Assembly: GCA_035293945.1 (NCBI GenBank)
Contig: DATGLV010000024.1
Location: 1 to 64,000, forward strand
Reading direction: 5' to 3'
DNA: 64,000 nucleotides
Source of the DNA: VAZQ01 sp035293945
GTDB taxonomy: Bacteria > Pseudomonadota > Alphaproteobacteria > Rhizobiales > Xanthobacteraceae
Below are positions 16,603 to 25,456 of the stretch, in pieces. Positions within the stretch are counted from its first letter, which is position 1; each line of letters starts with the position of its first letter. The notes beneath the pieces were generated by a model that was not told the DNA's origin, did not search any database, and saw only the letters and a program-made list of their open reading frames with translations. Position numbers and translations under genes: made by a program.

Positions 16603-18867
16603 TCAGTTGCCGCGCACCGGCGCGGATTGACTATTGGCGGCAGAAGCAAGCGCGCTCGGGCTCCGGGCGAGCTCGGCAGGCGCAACCGGCACCTCGGCTC
16701 GCTGCCCACTGCCGCCGCGATCGGCCAGTGCCTTGGTGGCATCGTCCATCATCCGCTCGAGCCCGACCAGAATGTCGATGCCGCGCCGGGTCAGCGTCGG
16801 CGCACGCGGCGTATCGAGACCGCCGGAGCCGCCTTCAGCCACCTTTCCGGTCGGCCCTGTGGGCGCCGGCAGCCCCGGAATCTGCTTCAGCTCGATGCCC
16901 TCATGCGCATAAGTCATGATGTCATGCCAAGTCTGTGCCGGGAGCGACCCGCCGGTCATGCGGTTCGTCGGTGTGTAATCGTCGTTGCCGAACCAGATGC
17001 CGCAGACGTAGTTGCCGGTGAAGCCCATGAACCAGGCGTCGCGGAAAGCGTTCGTGGTGCCGGTCTTGCCCGCCGCCTTGATGCCGTCGAGCATGGCCCG
17101 CTTGGCAGTGCCTTCCTCGACCACGTGGTTCATCATCTGGTTCATCTCGATCGCCACATTGGTCGGCAGCACCCGCACCGGCTTTTTGCCGTCGCGGTCC
17201 CAGCGCCAGATCAGCTCGCCGGCGCCGGTGCGCACCTCCAGGATAGCATGCGGGGTCGCCGACATGCCGGCGTTGGGGAACATCGTATAGCCGCCGGTGT
17301 GATCGAGAACGGTCACCTCGTCGGCGCCGATCGGCATCGAGGGCGTGTCGGGAAGGGGAGTGCGCAGGCCGGCCGCGCGCGCAGTCTCCTTGATCAGGAC
17401 GCGCCCGGCCTTGGGATTGCCGTTGCCCAGGGCGATCGACAACTTGACCGGGATGACGTTGATCGAGCGCGTGATGGCCTGCGTCAGAGTCACCGGGCCC
17501 GAGAAGCCGCCGGAGAAATTGTGCGGGCACCAGTTGCCGATGCAGACAGGTGAATCGACCACCACCGAGTTAGGCGTAAAGCCATGCATCAGCGCAGTGG
17601 CATACACATAAGGCTTGAAGGATGACCCCGGCTGGCGCAGCGCATCGGTTGCCCGGTTGAACTGGCTTTCCCCGTAGTCGCGTCCGCCCACCATGGCACG
17701 CACGGCGCCATCTGTGTCCATCAGGACGGCGGCCGCCTGCGTGGCGTGGTATTCGTGGCCGTATTGTCGGAGCGAATTCTGGATCGCGTCCTCGGTATGC
17801 TTCTGCAGATTGAGGTCGATGGCGAGCCGTGCCACGAACACCCGATCCGTCAAGCTTTTGGGGAAGGTCGGAACGAGCTTGCGCATCTCATCGAAAGCCC
17901 AATCCAGATAATAGTTGGGCGAATGCTCGTCGCGACGGTCGACCGGGGTTGCGGGATTGCGGCGGGCGCCGAAGACCTGGCCTTCGGTCATGATCCCGGC
18001 ATCGACGAGATTGTCGAGCACCACATTGGCGCGGGCGCGCGCCGCCGGCAGGTTCACGTGCGGGGCGAATTTCGATGGCGCCTTGAACAGGCCGGCCAAC
18101 ATGGCGGCCTCGGCGAGATTCACATCGCGCACCGACTTGTCGAAATAATAGTGGGCCGCCGCATCGACCCCAAAGGTGCCGCCGCCCAGATAGGCGCGGT
18201 CGAGATAGAGCTTGAGAATCTCGTTTTTCGGCAGCCGGGACTCGAGCCAAAGTGCCAGGAAAGCCTCGTTGATCTTGCGCTCGATGGTGCGTTCGTTCGA
18301 CAGAAAAAGGTTCTTGGCCAATTGCTGCGTGATCGAGGAGCCGCCCTGCACCACGCCGCCGGCGCGCGCATTGGTCATGAGGGCGCGGAACAGGCCCGAA
18401 ATGTCGATGCCGAAATGCTCGTAGAAGCGGCGGTCCTCGGTCGCCAGCACGGCCTTGATGAGGTGGTCGGGGAATTCGTCGAGCGGGATCGAATCATTGT
18501 GGCGGATGCCGCGCGATCCGATCTCGTTGCCGTAACGATCGAGGAAGGTGACGGCCAGGTCGGATTTCTTCAGCCAATCCTCATCGGCGGTCTCGCGGAA
18601 GGCCGGAACTGCGAGCGCCACAAGGAGCACCAAGCCGCCGCTGCCGAGCGTTGCCATTTCGGACAATGGCTCGATGAAGAGCCAACGCCGCCAACCCGAC
18701 ACGTGGAAGCGGTCCATGAAGACGGTGTAGCGTTCGTAAAGTTCGCGTCCCCAGGTGCGCGCCTGGTAAATCCCGAAGTCTAGGCGCGCATCGAGGTCGA
18801 GCAGGGTGCGGCGCCAGCGCACCTTCCAATTGCTCCTGTCCTGCTCGTTGTGAAGGAGATCGCCCAC
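16603..18867 (-). CDS. Class A penicillin-binding protein (PBP1A family)
   Basis: This 754-residue bifunctional peptidoglycan synthase has a cytoplasmic N-terminus of about 70 residues, one membrane helix (about 74-92), a GT51 glycosyltransferase domain with catalytic motif EDRRFYEHFG (Glu144) and QGGSSITQQLAKN, then a transpeptidase domain with SxxK (SSFK, Ser415), SxN (SIN, 468-470) and KTGTT (601-605). All active-site motifs are intact. The C-terminal tail is disordered and proline/alanine-rich. It starts at a GTG (18867) behind AGAGAG. The gene is divergent from ycgN with a 184-bp promoter gap. The unusually long N-terminal cytoplasmic part occurs in several alphaproteobacterial PBP1 proteins. 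Confidence 0.95.
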   Translation of the reverse strand: MGDLLHNEQDRSNWKVRWRRTLLDLDARLDFGIYQARTWGRELYERYTVFMDRFHVSGWRRWLFIEPLSEMATLGSGGLVLLVALAVPAFRETADEDWLKKSDLAVTFLDRYGNEIGSRGIRHNDSIPLDEFPDHLIKAVLATEDRRFYEHFGIDISGLFRALMTNARAGGVVQGGSSITQQLAKNLFLSNERTIERKINEAFLALWLESRLPKNEILKLYLDRAYLGGGTFGVDAAAHYYFDKSVRDVNLAEAAMLAGLFKAPSKFAPHVNLPAARARANVVLDNLVDAGIMTEGQVFGARRNPATPVDRRDEHSPNYYLDWAFDEMRKLVPTFPKSLTDRVFVARLAIDLNLQKHTEDAIQNSLRQYGHEYHATQAAAVLMDTDGAVRAMVGGRDYGESQFNRATDALRQPGSSFKPYVYATALMHGFTPNSVVVDSPVCIGNWCPHNFSGGFSGPVTLTQAITRSINVIPVKLSIALGNGNPKAGRVLIKETARAAGLRTPLPDTPSMPIGADEVTVLDHTGGYTMFPNAGMSATPHAILEVRTGAGELIWRWDRDGKKPVRVLPTNVAIEMNQMMNHVVEEGTAKRAMLDGIKAAGKTGTTNAFRDAWFMGFTGNYVCGIWFGNDDYTPTNRMTGGSLPAQTWHDIMTYAHEGIELKQIPGLPAPTGPTGKVAEGGSGGLDTPRAPTLTRRGIDILVGLERMMDDATKALADRGGSGQRAEVPVAPAELARSPSALASAANSQSAPVRGN

Positions 18868-19051
18868 AGTGCTCTCTGGCCAAAGAAAATTGTGCCGGCG
18901 AAATCGATTCGTTCAACGATTGTTTAGCCGATCAGATTGGGCCGCACTATGGCGCAATAGTCACAAGGTGAAGGGAAAAAGTCCCGCGATCCGCTGTCAC
19001 GGCGAGTCGGAATCCATACCCATCGGGCAGGCGACCTGAAGGACGAAAGCA

Positions 19052-19540
19052 ATGGCACAGGACGAGCTTCCATTCTGGAAACGCAAGCCTTTGGAAAAAA
19101 TGACGAAATCGGAATGGGAGAGCATCTGCGACGGCTGTGGCAAATGCTGCCTGGTCAAGCTCGAGGACGCCGACGACGCGAGGCGCACCTATTTCACCTC
19201 GGTGGGCTGCCGCCTGTTGGACGGGGAGACCTGCGGCTGCCGCGACTACGCCAACCGGACCACGGAAGTGTCGGATTGCGTTCGACTAACGCCCAGAAAT
19301 ATCAGGAAGATCGTCTGGCTCCCGCCGACCTGCGGCTATCGCCTATTGGCCCAGGGCAAGGACCTGTATTGGTGGCACCCGCTGGTCTCCGGCGACCCCG
19401 AAACCGTGCACGCAGCCGGGATTTCGGTGCGCGGGCGGGTCGAGGCGACCGAAGAGGATGTGCCCGAGGATCAACTCGAGGACTGGATCGTGGACTGGCC
19501 GGTGCGGATCCCCAAGGCCGCGCGGCGCAAGCCGAAATAA
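19052..19540 (+). CDS. YcgN/UPF0260 cysteine-cluster protein
   Basis: This 162-residue soluble protein of the YcgN family has a cysteine cluster CDGCGKCC near residues 27-34 plus GCR, CGCRDY and DCVRL cysteines, consistent with an Fe-S or zinc cluster. The conserved N-terminus (PFWKRKPLEKMTKSEWESIC) and C-terminal WIVDWPVRIPK stretch match the family throughout. The ribosome binding site GAAGGAC precedes ATG 19052. Function remains unproven in any organism. A GC-rich inverted repeat (19541-19549 with 19568-19576) directly after the stop codon may end transcription, though no T-run follows. Confidence 0.92.
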   Translation: MAQDELPFWKRKPLEKMTKSEWESICDGCGKCCLVKLEDADDARRTYFTSVGCRLLDGETCGCRDYANRTTEVSDCVRLTPRNIRKIVWLPPTCGYRLLAQGKDLYWWHPLVSGDPETVHAAGISVRGRVEATEEDVPEDQLEDWIVDWPVRIPKAARRKPK

Positions 19541-19710
19541 GGCCGCGCGGCTGTCTCCTGGCGTGTTCGCGCGGCCAGCTTCCCCGCTCATCGGGCGCTT
19601 TCGCGCGTCATGGCTGCCCTGTGTGGCGTGCCATTGCGCTGCCGGGAGCGCCACGCAATGTTCCGCCCGGCGCGAGGAAGCTATGCACGAAGGGTTTGCG
19701 GCCGGGACTT

Positions 19711-21234
19711 ATGAGCACGCTTGAGACTAAGGAGGGGGTGGAGCGCGGGGTGTACCCATCGGCGCCAGCGCCGGTCGATCCGGCGACGGTCAGAACCATC
19801 ATCGCCGGCATCATGCTGGCGATGTTCCTGAGCGCGCTTGAGCAGACCATCGTGGCGCCCGCGTTGCCGACGATTGGTCGCAATCTCGGCGATGTCGAGA
19901 ACCTGTCCTGGGTGGTCACCGCCTATCTGCTGTCGACCACGCTCGCCACGCCATTGCTGGGGAAGCTATCGGATATCTATGGGCGGCGCGCGCTCATGCT
20001 GATCAGCGTGACCGTGTTCGTGGTGGGATCGGTCGCCTGTGCGTTGGCCCCCACGCTGTGGGCGCTGGTCGCCGCGCGCGCTCTGCAGGGCTTCGGCGGC
20101 GGCGGTCTGTTGCCGCTCGCTCAGACGGTGATTGCGGATATCCTGACACCGCGCGAGCGGCCGGTGGTCCAGAGCTATTCCTCGGTCATGTTCATGAGCG
20201 CCAGCATTCTCGGGCCGGTGCTCGGCGGCTTTCTCACCGACTACATCCACTGGTCGATGATCTTCTGGATCAACCTGCCGCTCGGGGTCGTCGCCCTACT
20301 GATGACCAACCGTGCGCTGCGACGCCTGCCTCGCCACGAGCGGCCGCACCGGCTTGACTTGGCTGGGGCTGCCCTCATGGTCGCGGCGGCGCTGGCGCTG
20401 TTGTTGGCGCTGAGCTGGGGCGGCGGCCGCTATGCTTGGACATCTCCGCAGATCCTCGCGCTGTTTGGTGGTTCTGCGTTGATCTGGGGGCTGTTCGGCT
20501 GGCGGCTCCTTCGCGCGGCAGAGCCGTTCATTCCGCTTAGCCTGGTGCGGGAGCCGGTGGTCGGCGCCGTGGTGGTGGCCGGCTTCTTCGGCATCGGCAC
20601 CATCATCGGTCTGTCCATCTTCATGCCGATCTATATCGAGCTCGTGCTCGCCCAATCGGCCAGCGCCTCCGGGCTCGTGCTGATTGCGTTCATGAGCGGG
20701 GCGACGATCGGATCGCTCATCGCCGGGCGCCTGCTCTCGCGCCTTGATCGCTATAAGCGCGTGCCCATGTCCGGGCTGCCGCTCGGCATCGCGGTGCTGG
20801 TGATTTTCGCGATCTGGCCGGACGGCTTCTCGGTTGCCGGGGTCGCGGCGCTTCTCGCCATCGGTGGTCTCGGCATGGGGACCATGTATCCGACCACGAC
20901 GGTGCTCATCCAGAATGCCGTGCCGATGCATCAGGTCGGCACCGCGACCGGCACGCTCAATTTCTTTCGCCAGATGGGGGGCGCGATCGTGGTGGCGGTC
21001 TTCGGAGCGATCGTGCTGGGCGGGCTCCAGGCCGCCGGTTCGCCAAGCCTCGTTCTCGAGCATTTGCCCGGTGCCGCCGGGACGCTCGGCGACTTCGCCG
21101 CCCTGTTCCGGTCGGTGTTCATTGCCGGGGCGCTGTTTCTGACCGCTGCCTTTGTGGCCGTGCTGTGCATCGTGGAGCGGCCCCTGCGCGGTCCCTCGAC
21201 GCCGCCACGCCCGGCACCCGCGGCCGCCGAATAG
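19711..21234 (+). CDS. DHA2-family (EmrB/QacA) MFS drug exporter
   Basis: This 507-residue membrane protein has 14 predicted helices. Family motifs are visible: LEQTIVAPALPTI in TM1 (the D/E-x-T-I-V-x-x-ALP signature), GKLSDIYGRRALM after TM2 (MFS motif A) and GPVLGGFLTDYIHW in TM5 (antiporter motif C). It therefore probably exports drugs or other hydrophobic compounds by proton antiport. There is no adjacent EmrA-type adaptor, so it likely works alone across the inner membrane. ATG 19711 is chosen because it precedes the amphipathic N-terminus; a longer in-frame extension runs back through ycgN in another frame and is not credible. The ribosome binding site is weak. Confidence 0.93.
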   Translation: MSTLETKEGVERGVYPSAPAPVDPATVRTIIAGIMLAMFLSALEQTIVAPALPTIGRNLGDVENLSWVVTAYLLSTTLATPLLGKLSDIYGRRALMLISVTVFVVGSVACALAPTLWALVAARALQGFGGGGLLPLAQTVIADILTPRERPVVQSYSSVMFMSASILGPVLGGFLTDYIHWSMIFWINLPLGVVALLMTNRALRRLPRHERPHRLDLAGAALMVAAALALLLALSWGGGRYAWTSPQILALFGGSALIWGLFGWRLLRAAEPFIPLSLVREPVVGAVVVAGFFGIGTIIGLSIFMPIYIELVLAQSASASGLVLIAFMSGATIGSLIAGRLLSRLDRYKRVPMSGLPLGIAVLVIFAIWPDGFSVAGVAALLAIGGLGMGTMYPTTTVLIQNAVPMHQVGTATGTLNFFRQMGGAIVVAVFGAIVLGGLQAAGSPSLVLEHLPGAAGTLGDFAALFRSVFIAGALFLTAAFVAVLCIVERPLRGPSTPPRPAPAAAE

Positions 21235-21310
21235 ATGCAACGCCACCCGGCTTGTCGCGTGCAATCACCCCGGGATCCAATGAAGACGAGCCGCTGCCCG
21301 AGCAGCTGGT

Positions 21311-21466
21311 GCATGTTCCGATCGAAAAGACTCACTCCAGTCGTCACCCGCGGGCACAGCCCATCGAAGACGGGCGTAAGACGCCCTGATGACCCGCGGG
21401 TCCATCTTTTTCGCAACAAGCCCGGCAATGACGCTGAAGTGGATCAATTCGACCGGGAACCGCCTT
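21311..21466 (+). repeat. Dispersed multi-hairpin repeat, copy 2 (shortened)
   Basis: This is the same element as at 142, but about 40 bp shorter. The segment containing the AAGATGG arm and the GGTCAAGCC micro-repeats is missing: TCTTTTTCGCAA joins directly to CAAGCCCGGCAATGAC. The GCCCGTCgaaGACGGGC-type inner hairpin is slightly degraded (GCCCATC). It shows that the element varies by internal deletion. Confidence 0.88.
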
Positions 21467-21490
21467 CGTGCTGGAGAATAGAATAATAAA

Positions 21491-21517
21491 CCCCCGCCTG
21501 CGCGCTGCGGGCGGGGG
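21491..21517 (-). terminator. Rho-independent terminator for the minus-strand cytochrome fusion gene
   Basis: The stem CCCCCGCC (21491-21498) pairs with GGCGGGGG (21510-21517). Read on the minus strand it is followed by TTTATTATTC. It lies 28 bp past the stop codon of the gene ending at 21545, an ideal position. Confidence 0.85.
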
Positions 21518-21544
21518 TGCAAATGTTGGCGCGGGTGGTCGCGC

Positions 21545-23410
21545 TTACTGCCCGGCTTGCGCCTTCAAGGCCTGCAGGTCCGCTTCGCTGCGGAAGGTCA
21601 TCGTCGCGACCTTGCTGGCGCGCGAATAAGGCAGCACCACCTCCAGCTTCCCGTCCCGCTCGAGCAGCGAGATGTAACGCGCTTCAGTGCCGCGCGTCGG
21701 CAGATCGAAGGTCGTCCATTTATTGTTGGTGGGATCGAACCGCATGATCACGTCCGACGTCCAGATGTTGAGCCACGCATTGTGGGCGCTGTCGACCGCC
21801 ACGTGATAGGGCTGCATGACGCCCGGCCCCGGCAGCGGCACGAACGACGTCTCCATGGTGTGGATGTTGATCTTGGCGAGCGTGCCGCCCCAGGAATTGC
21901 CGACCCAGAGGACGTCGCCGTTCTTGTCGCTGCCCATGCGGCGCGGTCCCTCGTTCCACGGCACCGGCTGGTTGAAGTCGGCTTCCGAGTATTTCTCGTA
22001 GAAGGCGCGTTGCGCGTCGCTGATCAGGTCCTTGTCCATGGCGACGCGCGGCAGCTTGAGCTCGGAGGTCTTGCCGGTCTGCGCATCACCGTGGCCGATG
22101 GTGTCGAGTGTCATCTCCGCCCACCAGCCATTGCCGTCGCGGTCGCCGGCCGCCCCATAGGTCGTGCCGGTGCCGTTCGGGGTCTTGTAGGTGAGCGACT
22201 TGTATTCGGTGAAGGTCTCGGTCGCCGGGTCGAAGCGCAAGGCGCCCTCCGGAGACGAGACCCAGATCTTGCCTTTGCCGTCCCAGTCGACCGTGGTGGC
22301 GCCGCCGGTGCCCGACATGCCGTTCGGCGGCTGGAATACCTGGATCTGCTCGGTCCTGGGATCGAGCCGGCCAAGGCTGCCCTTGCCGGGATTGACGTTG
22401 AACCAGATGATTCCGTTCGGATCGCGGGTCATTCCGTGGGTGTTCGCCGCCATGCCGTTTTGGCCATTCACCTTGAACATCTTGACGGCGCCGGTCTGCG
22501 CGTCGATGCGGCCGATCGAGGTCACATGGTTGGGCACGTTCGAGGTGAACCAGATATTGCCATCGAGATCGGCCCACGAATCGTGCACCAGCGAGCCGAC
22601 GCGCGAGGGCGTGCCCAGTGACCAGTCGCTGCCGTCGTTGAGCTCGGTCTTGTATTTGACCGGCAGGTTCGCATCCGACTCGAGCGGCACGTCGTATTCC
22701 TTGAATACGACGCGCGCGGCTTCCCCGGTCGGGCGCGGCCGCAGCTTGAATTTCATCGAGGTCTCACCCGGCCCGCGGGCCCGCGCCAGATAAGCGGCAA
22801 GCTCCTTCTCGTTGAAATCGAGCACGCCATTGAGGCGATCGGGACCGAGATAGACGCCCGACACGTTGACATGCTTCATCAGATCGATGATCGCGCTCCA
22901 GCCGGCGGCATCGAACTTATGTTGGAGCGGATAGCTCGGCGTATGGCAGCCGGTGCAGTTGTTGTGCACGAGGTTCTTGAGGCGCGCGTCCTCGGGAGTG
23001 TCGTCGGGAAGCGACGCGAGGACGAGGTCGCCAGGCAGTTGCCGCTCGAAATCGGCGAGCGTGTCGAGCTTGAAATCCTGGTGCTTGGCCGTCGCCAGAT
23101 CGACCTCGCTCTTGGCGGTCGCAAAGGTCAGCGCCTGCACCCAAACCCGGTACCTACCTGACGGCAGTGGCGGGAAATAGTAATTGCCGCCCTCATCGGT
23201 GAAGACCGTGGTGGTGATGGTCGAGCCTTCGGCCTTGGCCGAAACCGTGACGCCGGCGAGCTTCTCTCCCGAAGCCGAGGTGATCGATCCTGACAACACA
23301 TCGGCGGCCTTTGCCGAGAGCGGAACGAGCGCCGTCGCAGCGAGCGCGGCCGCCGCAATCGCTGTCAGGGGGAAACGCGATGCACGCCGGAAGCTTGTTT
23401 GCTGGCTCAT
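21545..23410 (-). CDS. Secreted fusion: carboxypeptidase-like beta-sandwich, cytochrome c site, Vgb-like propeller
   Basis: This 621-residue exported protein has a signal peptide ending SAKA (about residue 35). Residues 38-100 form a carboxypeptidase-regulatory / Cna-B-like beta-sandwich (SGEKLAGVTVSAKAEG, then TDEGGNYYFPPLPSGRYRV). A heme c motif CTGCH follows at 152-156, and residues 250-610 form a beta-propeller like virginiamycin B lyase or NHL/SMP-30 proteins, with repeated D-x-x-G-x-x-W-F motifs (DLDGNIWFTSN, DPNGIIWFNVN). ATG 23410 is preceded by GGAGAA. A small cytochrome c gene lies 40 bp upstream on the same strand, so the pair likely forms a periplasmic electron-transfer module. 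Substrate unknown; a lyase or dehydrogenase role would be a guess. Confidence 0.85.
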   Translation of the reverse strand: MSQQTSFRRASRFPLTAIAAAALAATALVPLSAKAADVLSGSITSASGEKLAGVTVSAKAEGSTITTTVFTDEGGNYYFPPLPSGRYRVWVQALTFATAKSEVDLATAKHQDFKLDTLADFERQLPGDLVLASLPDDTPEDARLKNLVHNNCTGCHTPSYPLQHKFDAAGWSAIIDLMKHVNVSGVYLGPDRLNGVLDFNEKELAAYLARARGPGETSMKFKLRPRPTGEAARVVFKEYDVPLESDANLPVKYKTELNDGSDWSLGTPSRVGSLVHDSWADLDGNIWFTSNVPNHVTSIGRIDAQTGAVKMFKVNGQNGMAANTHGMTRDPNGIIWFNVNPGKGSLGRLDPRTEQIQVFQPPNGMSGTGGATTVDWDGKGKIWVSSPEGALRFDPATETFTEYKSLTYKTPNGTGTTYGAAGDRDGNGWWAEMTLDTIGHGDAQTGKTSELKLPRVAMDKDLISDAQRAFYEKYSEADFNQPVPWNEGPRRMGSDKNGDVLWVGNSWGGTLAKINIHTMETSFVPLPGPGVMQPYHVAVDSAHNAWLNIWTSDVIMRFDPTNNKWTTFDLPTRGTEARYISLLERDGKLEVVLPYSRASKVATMTFRSEADLQALKAQAGQ

Positions 23411-23450
23411 AAGTTTCTCCTGATTGGGCTGAACTTGATCGCGAAAAGCT

Positions 23451-23837
23451 TCAATCCGCCTCTCGTGAGGGAGCGCGCGGCGCTGGAGCATTCGGCGCGG
23501 GAGCGCTCGGCGTCGGCAGGGTTTTCAGATACGCGACGATGGCACCGAGCTGGTCCTGGTCGAGCAAGAAGCGGAATCCCGGCATGCGCGCGGTTCCGGC
23601 GCCGATGAATTCGCGCATGACGTCTTCCTGCCCGCCGAGCGTATCCTTTGATAGGACCGGCCCGTACTGTCCGCTGGTGATCTGTGGCTTGGTGTGGCAG
23701 ACGACGCAGTGTTGATAGAACAGACGCTGGCCGAGCTTCTGCGTGTCATTCAGCGAGCTCGAAGGGTCGGCGGGCTGCGCCGAAAGCGACGACGGCAAGG
23801 CAAGCACGGCAAGCGCGACAGCTACGCGAGCAAGCAT
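23451..23837 (-). CDS. Small periplasmic cytochrome c
   Basis: This 128-residue protein has a signal peptide (about residues 1-20), one heme-binding motif CVVCH (Cys44, Cys47, His48) and a probable distal methionine in ARMPGFRF or thereabouts. It ends with an alanine/proline-rich tail. ATG 23837 follows GGAGGATC. It is the first gene of a two-gene unit with the cytochrome/propeller fusion protein at 21545 and is likely its electron acceptor or donor. Heme would be attached by the maturation system partly encoded at 28.7-32.8 kb. Confidence 0.9.
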   Translation of the reverse strand: MLARVAVALAVLALPSSLSAQPADPSSSLNDTQKLGQRLFYQHCVVCHTKPQITSGQYGPVLSKDTLGGQEDVMREFIGAGTARMPGFRFLLDQDQLGAIVAYLKTLPTPSAPAPNAPAPRAPSREAD

Positions 23838-24371
23838 TCCACGATCCTCCCCAAGGCACGTCAGTTATTGATTGTGCGGCTCGACCTCGTCCGGAAGAGG
23901 CGTTGCGATGTTACGCCGCCGGCGGGACGAAAGGGAAGGGCTCAACGGATGGGAGAGAGGGGATGGTCGGCAGCTCCGGTTCGCCGCCGGAGCTGCCGTT
24001 CCGGATAGCTGGGTATCGGGGGGTCGGGGCGCTATCCGGATTGCTTTCTCCATAGCGCAAGTCGCGTGTCGGCGGGCGATCGCGCGCGGAAATGTCACTA
24101 CTTAAGGTTTGCGCTTAAGGTTAAGCTTTCGATTGAAGTAGCGTCGGTATGATCTCGACATGTCCGTTCAGTTGCCGCATCCGCGTCGGCGCAGCAAAGG
24201 CGAGGGACCTGCGACTTTCGCAACCGACGGTAGGACCTGTTCATGCCCGGTTCACCCGTTCGTCTCTATTAAGCCCCCAAGCTCACGAGTCGTCAGCCGG
24301 GGGAGAAGGCGGCGAAGGGATTGGCGTGCTTCCACGTGAGCGCGCGGCGCAGTTGGATCGCGGTTGGATCA
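23838..24371. other. Divergent intergenic region with strong hairpin and direct repeats
   Basis: This 534-bp gap lies between divergent genes. It contains a 12-bp perfect hairpin (23968-23979 with 23987-23998) and two CTTAAGGTT direct repeats (24101 and 24114). Short open frames here lack ribosome binding sites. No gene is called; a small RNA is possible. Confidence 0.5.
24101..24122 (+). promoter_or_regulatory. Tandem CTTAAGGTT direct repeat, candidate response-regulator site
   Basis: Two perfect copies of CTTAAGGTT start at 24101 and 24114, 13 bp apart, about 250 bp upstream of the PepSY / response regulator / kinase cluster. OmpR/PhoP-family regulators bind direct repeats spaced about one helical turn apart, so autoregulation by the downstream regulator is plausible. 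The exact target sequence of this regulator is not known. Confidence 0.35.
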
Positions 24372-24746
24372 ATGTTCGAATTGAGCAGGATGCGCCGGAC
24401 GGGCGGGTTGCTCCGGCACTGGGCGGCGCGCAGCGTGGGCGGGCTGTTTGCGAGCGCGACCGCGCTCGCGGCGGTGATTCTGGCACCGCCGGGCCCCGGC
24501 TTCGCCGCCGAGGCGCCGCACTGCCTGACCGGTGAGGAGCAACGCGCCGCGATTGCGACCGGCAAGAGCCTGCCGCTTGCTGCAGTGATCCACAGCCTGC
24601 ACCGGGCGCCGAAGGACGTCATCAAGGCTCAGCTTTGCGAGGAGCCCGAGCGGCTGATCTATATGCTGACACTGCTCGGGCGCGATGGCAAAGTAAAGCG
24701 TGCGACCGTCGATGCGACCAATGGGGCCGTGGTCGGCGAGCGCTGA
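24372..24746 (+). CDS. Small exported PepSY-domain-like protein
   Basis: This 124-residue protein has a basic N-terminus, a hydrophobic segment (GLFASATALAAVILAPPGPG, about residues 24-43) and a probable signal cleavage after FAAEA. The mature part ends in a PepSY-like fold (LIYMLTLLGRDGKVKRATVD, then NGAVVGE). It lies 41 bp upstream of a FeuP-like regulator and FeuQ-like kinase. In Sinorhizobium a small periplasmic protein, FeuN, encoded just upstream of feuP restrains the kinase; this gene could play the same role, based on position and export only. ATG 24372 is used; ATG 24390 is an alternative. Confidence 0.72.
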   Translation: MFELSRMRRTGGLLRHWAARSVGGLFASATALAAVILAPPGPGFAAEAPHCLTGEEQRAAIATGKSLPLAAVIHSLHRAPKDVIKAQLCEEPERLIYMLTLLGRDGKVKRATVDATNGAVVGER

Positions 24747-24787
24747 ACCGGCATCACTGTAAACGAGCAGTCGGCGGAGGAAATCCC

Positions 24788-25456
24788 TTGCGTCTCCTTG
24801 TGGTCGAGGACGATCCCGACCTCAATCGGCAGCTGGCGACCGCGCTCACCGATGCCGGCTACGTGGTCGATCGCGCCTTTGACGGCGAGGAGGGCCATTT
24901 CCTCGGCGAGAGCGAACCCTATGACGCGGTGATCCTCGACATCGGCTTGCCGAAGATGGACGGCATTTCCGTGCTCGAGGCGTGGCGCCGGGCCGGCCGC
25001 GCCATGCCGGTGCTGATCCTGACCGCGCGCGACCGTTGGAGCGACAAGGTGCAGGGTTTCGACGCCGGGGCCGACGACTATGTGGCCAAGCCCTTCCATC
25101 TCGAGGAGGTGCTGGCGCGCATCCGCGCGCTTCTGCGCCGCTCGACCGGGCATGCCAAGAGCGAGCTGATCTGCGGCAATGTGCGCCTCGATACTCGCAG
25201 CGGCCGCGTCACCGTCGACGGCAACCCGGTCAAGCTCACCTCACATGAATACCGGCTCCTGTCCTATCTAATGCACCATACCGGCCGCGTGGTGTCGCGC
25301 ACCGAATTGGTCGAGCATCTCTACGACCAGGACTTCGACCGCGACTCCAACACCATCGAGGTGTTTGTCGGCCGCATCCGCAAGAAGCTCGGCGTCGATG
25401 TGATCCAAACGGTCCGCGGCCTCGGCTATCTGCTCAGCCCGAGCGATGCGCGCTAA
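24788..25456 (+). CDS. OmpR/PhoP-family response regulator (FeuP-like)
   Basis: This 222-residue protein starts at TTG 24788 directly behind a strong GGAGGAAA ribosome binding site. The receiver domain has acidic residues EDD at 7-9, phospho-acceptor Asp51 (ILDIGLP), a threonine in ILTAR and Lys in VAKPF. The C-terminal winged-helix domain ends QTVRGLGYLLS. It overlaps the kinase gene by 11 bp, so the two are translationally coupled. The arrangement small exported protein / regulator / PhoQ-like kinase just upstream of cytochrome c maturation genes matches feuPQ of rhizobia. Whether it controls cyclic glucan export, as in Sinorhizobium, cannot be told. Confidence 0.93.
   Translation: MRLLVVEDDPDLNRQLATALTDAGYVVDRAFDGEEGHFLGESEPYDAVILDIGLPKMDGISVLEAWRRAGRAMPVLILTARDRWSDKVQGFDAGADDYVAKPFHLEEVLARIRALLRRSTGHAKSELICGNVRLDTRSGRVTVDGNPVKLTSHEYRLLSYLMHHTGRVVSRTELVEHLYDQDFDRDSNTIEVFVGRIRKKLGVDVIQTVRGLGYLLSPSDAR

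Larger units (their letters stand above)
21235..21544. other. Convergent intergenic region with repeat and terminator
   Basis: This 310-bp gap lies between two convergent genes. It contains a shortened copy of the dispersed repeat (21311-21466) and a terminator for the minus-strand gene (21491-21517). No gene is seen. Confidence 0.7.

Noticed and set aside
17746..18783. 345-residue plus-strand frame opposite the penicillin-binding protein
   Set aside because: Shadow of a gene with complete glycosyltransferase and transpeptidase motifs.
19114..19710. Upstream in-frame extension of the MFS exporter
   Set aside because: It reads through ycgN in another frame; the product is arginine/glycine-rich and adds no helix or motif.
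21545..23410. Calling the cytochrome fusion protein a virginiamycin B lyase
   Set aside because: Only the propeller part is Vgb-like; the heme site and beta-sandwich point to another role, so no gene symbol was given.
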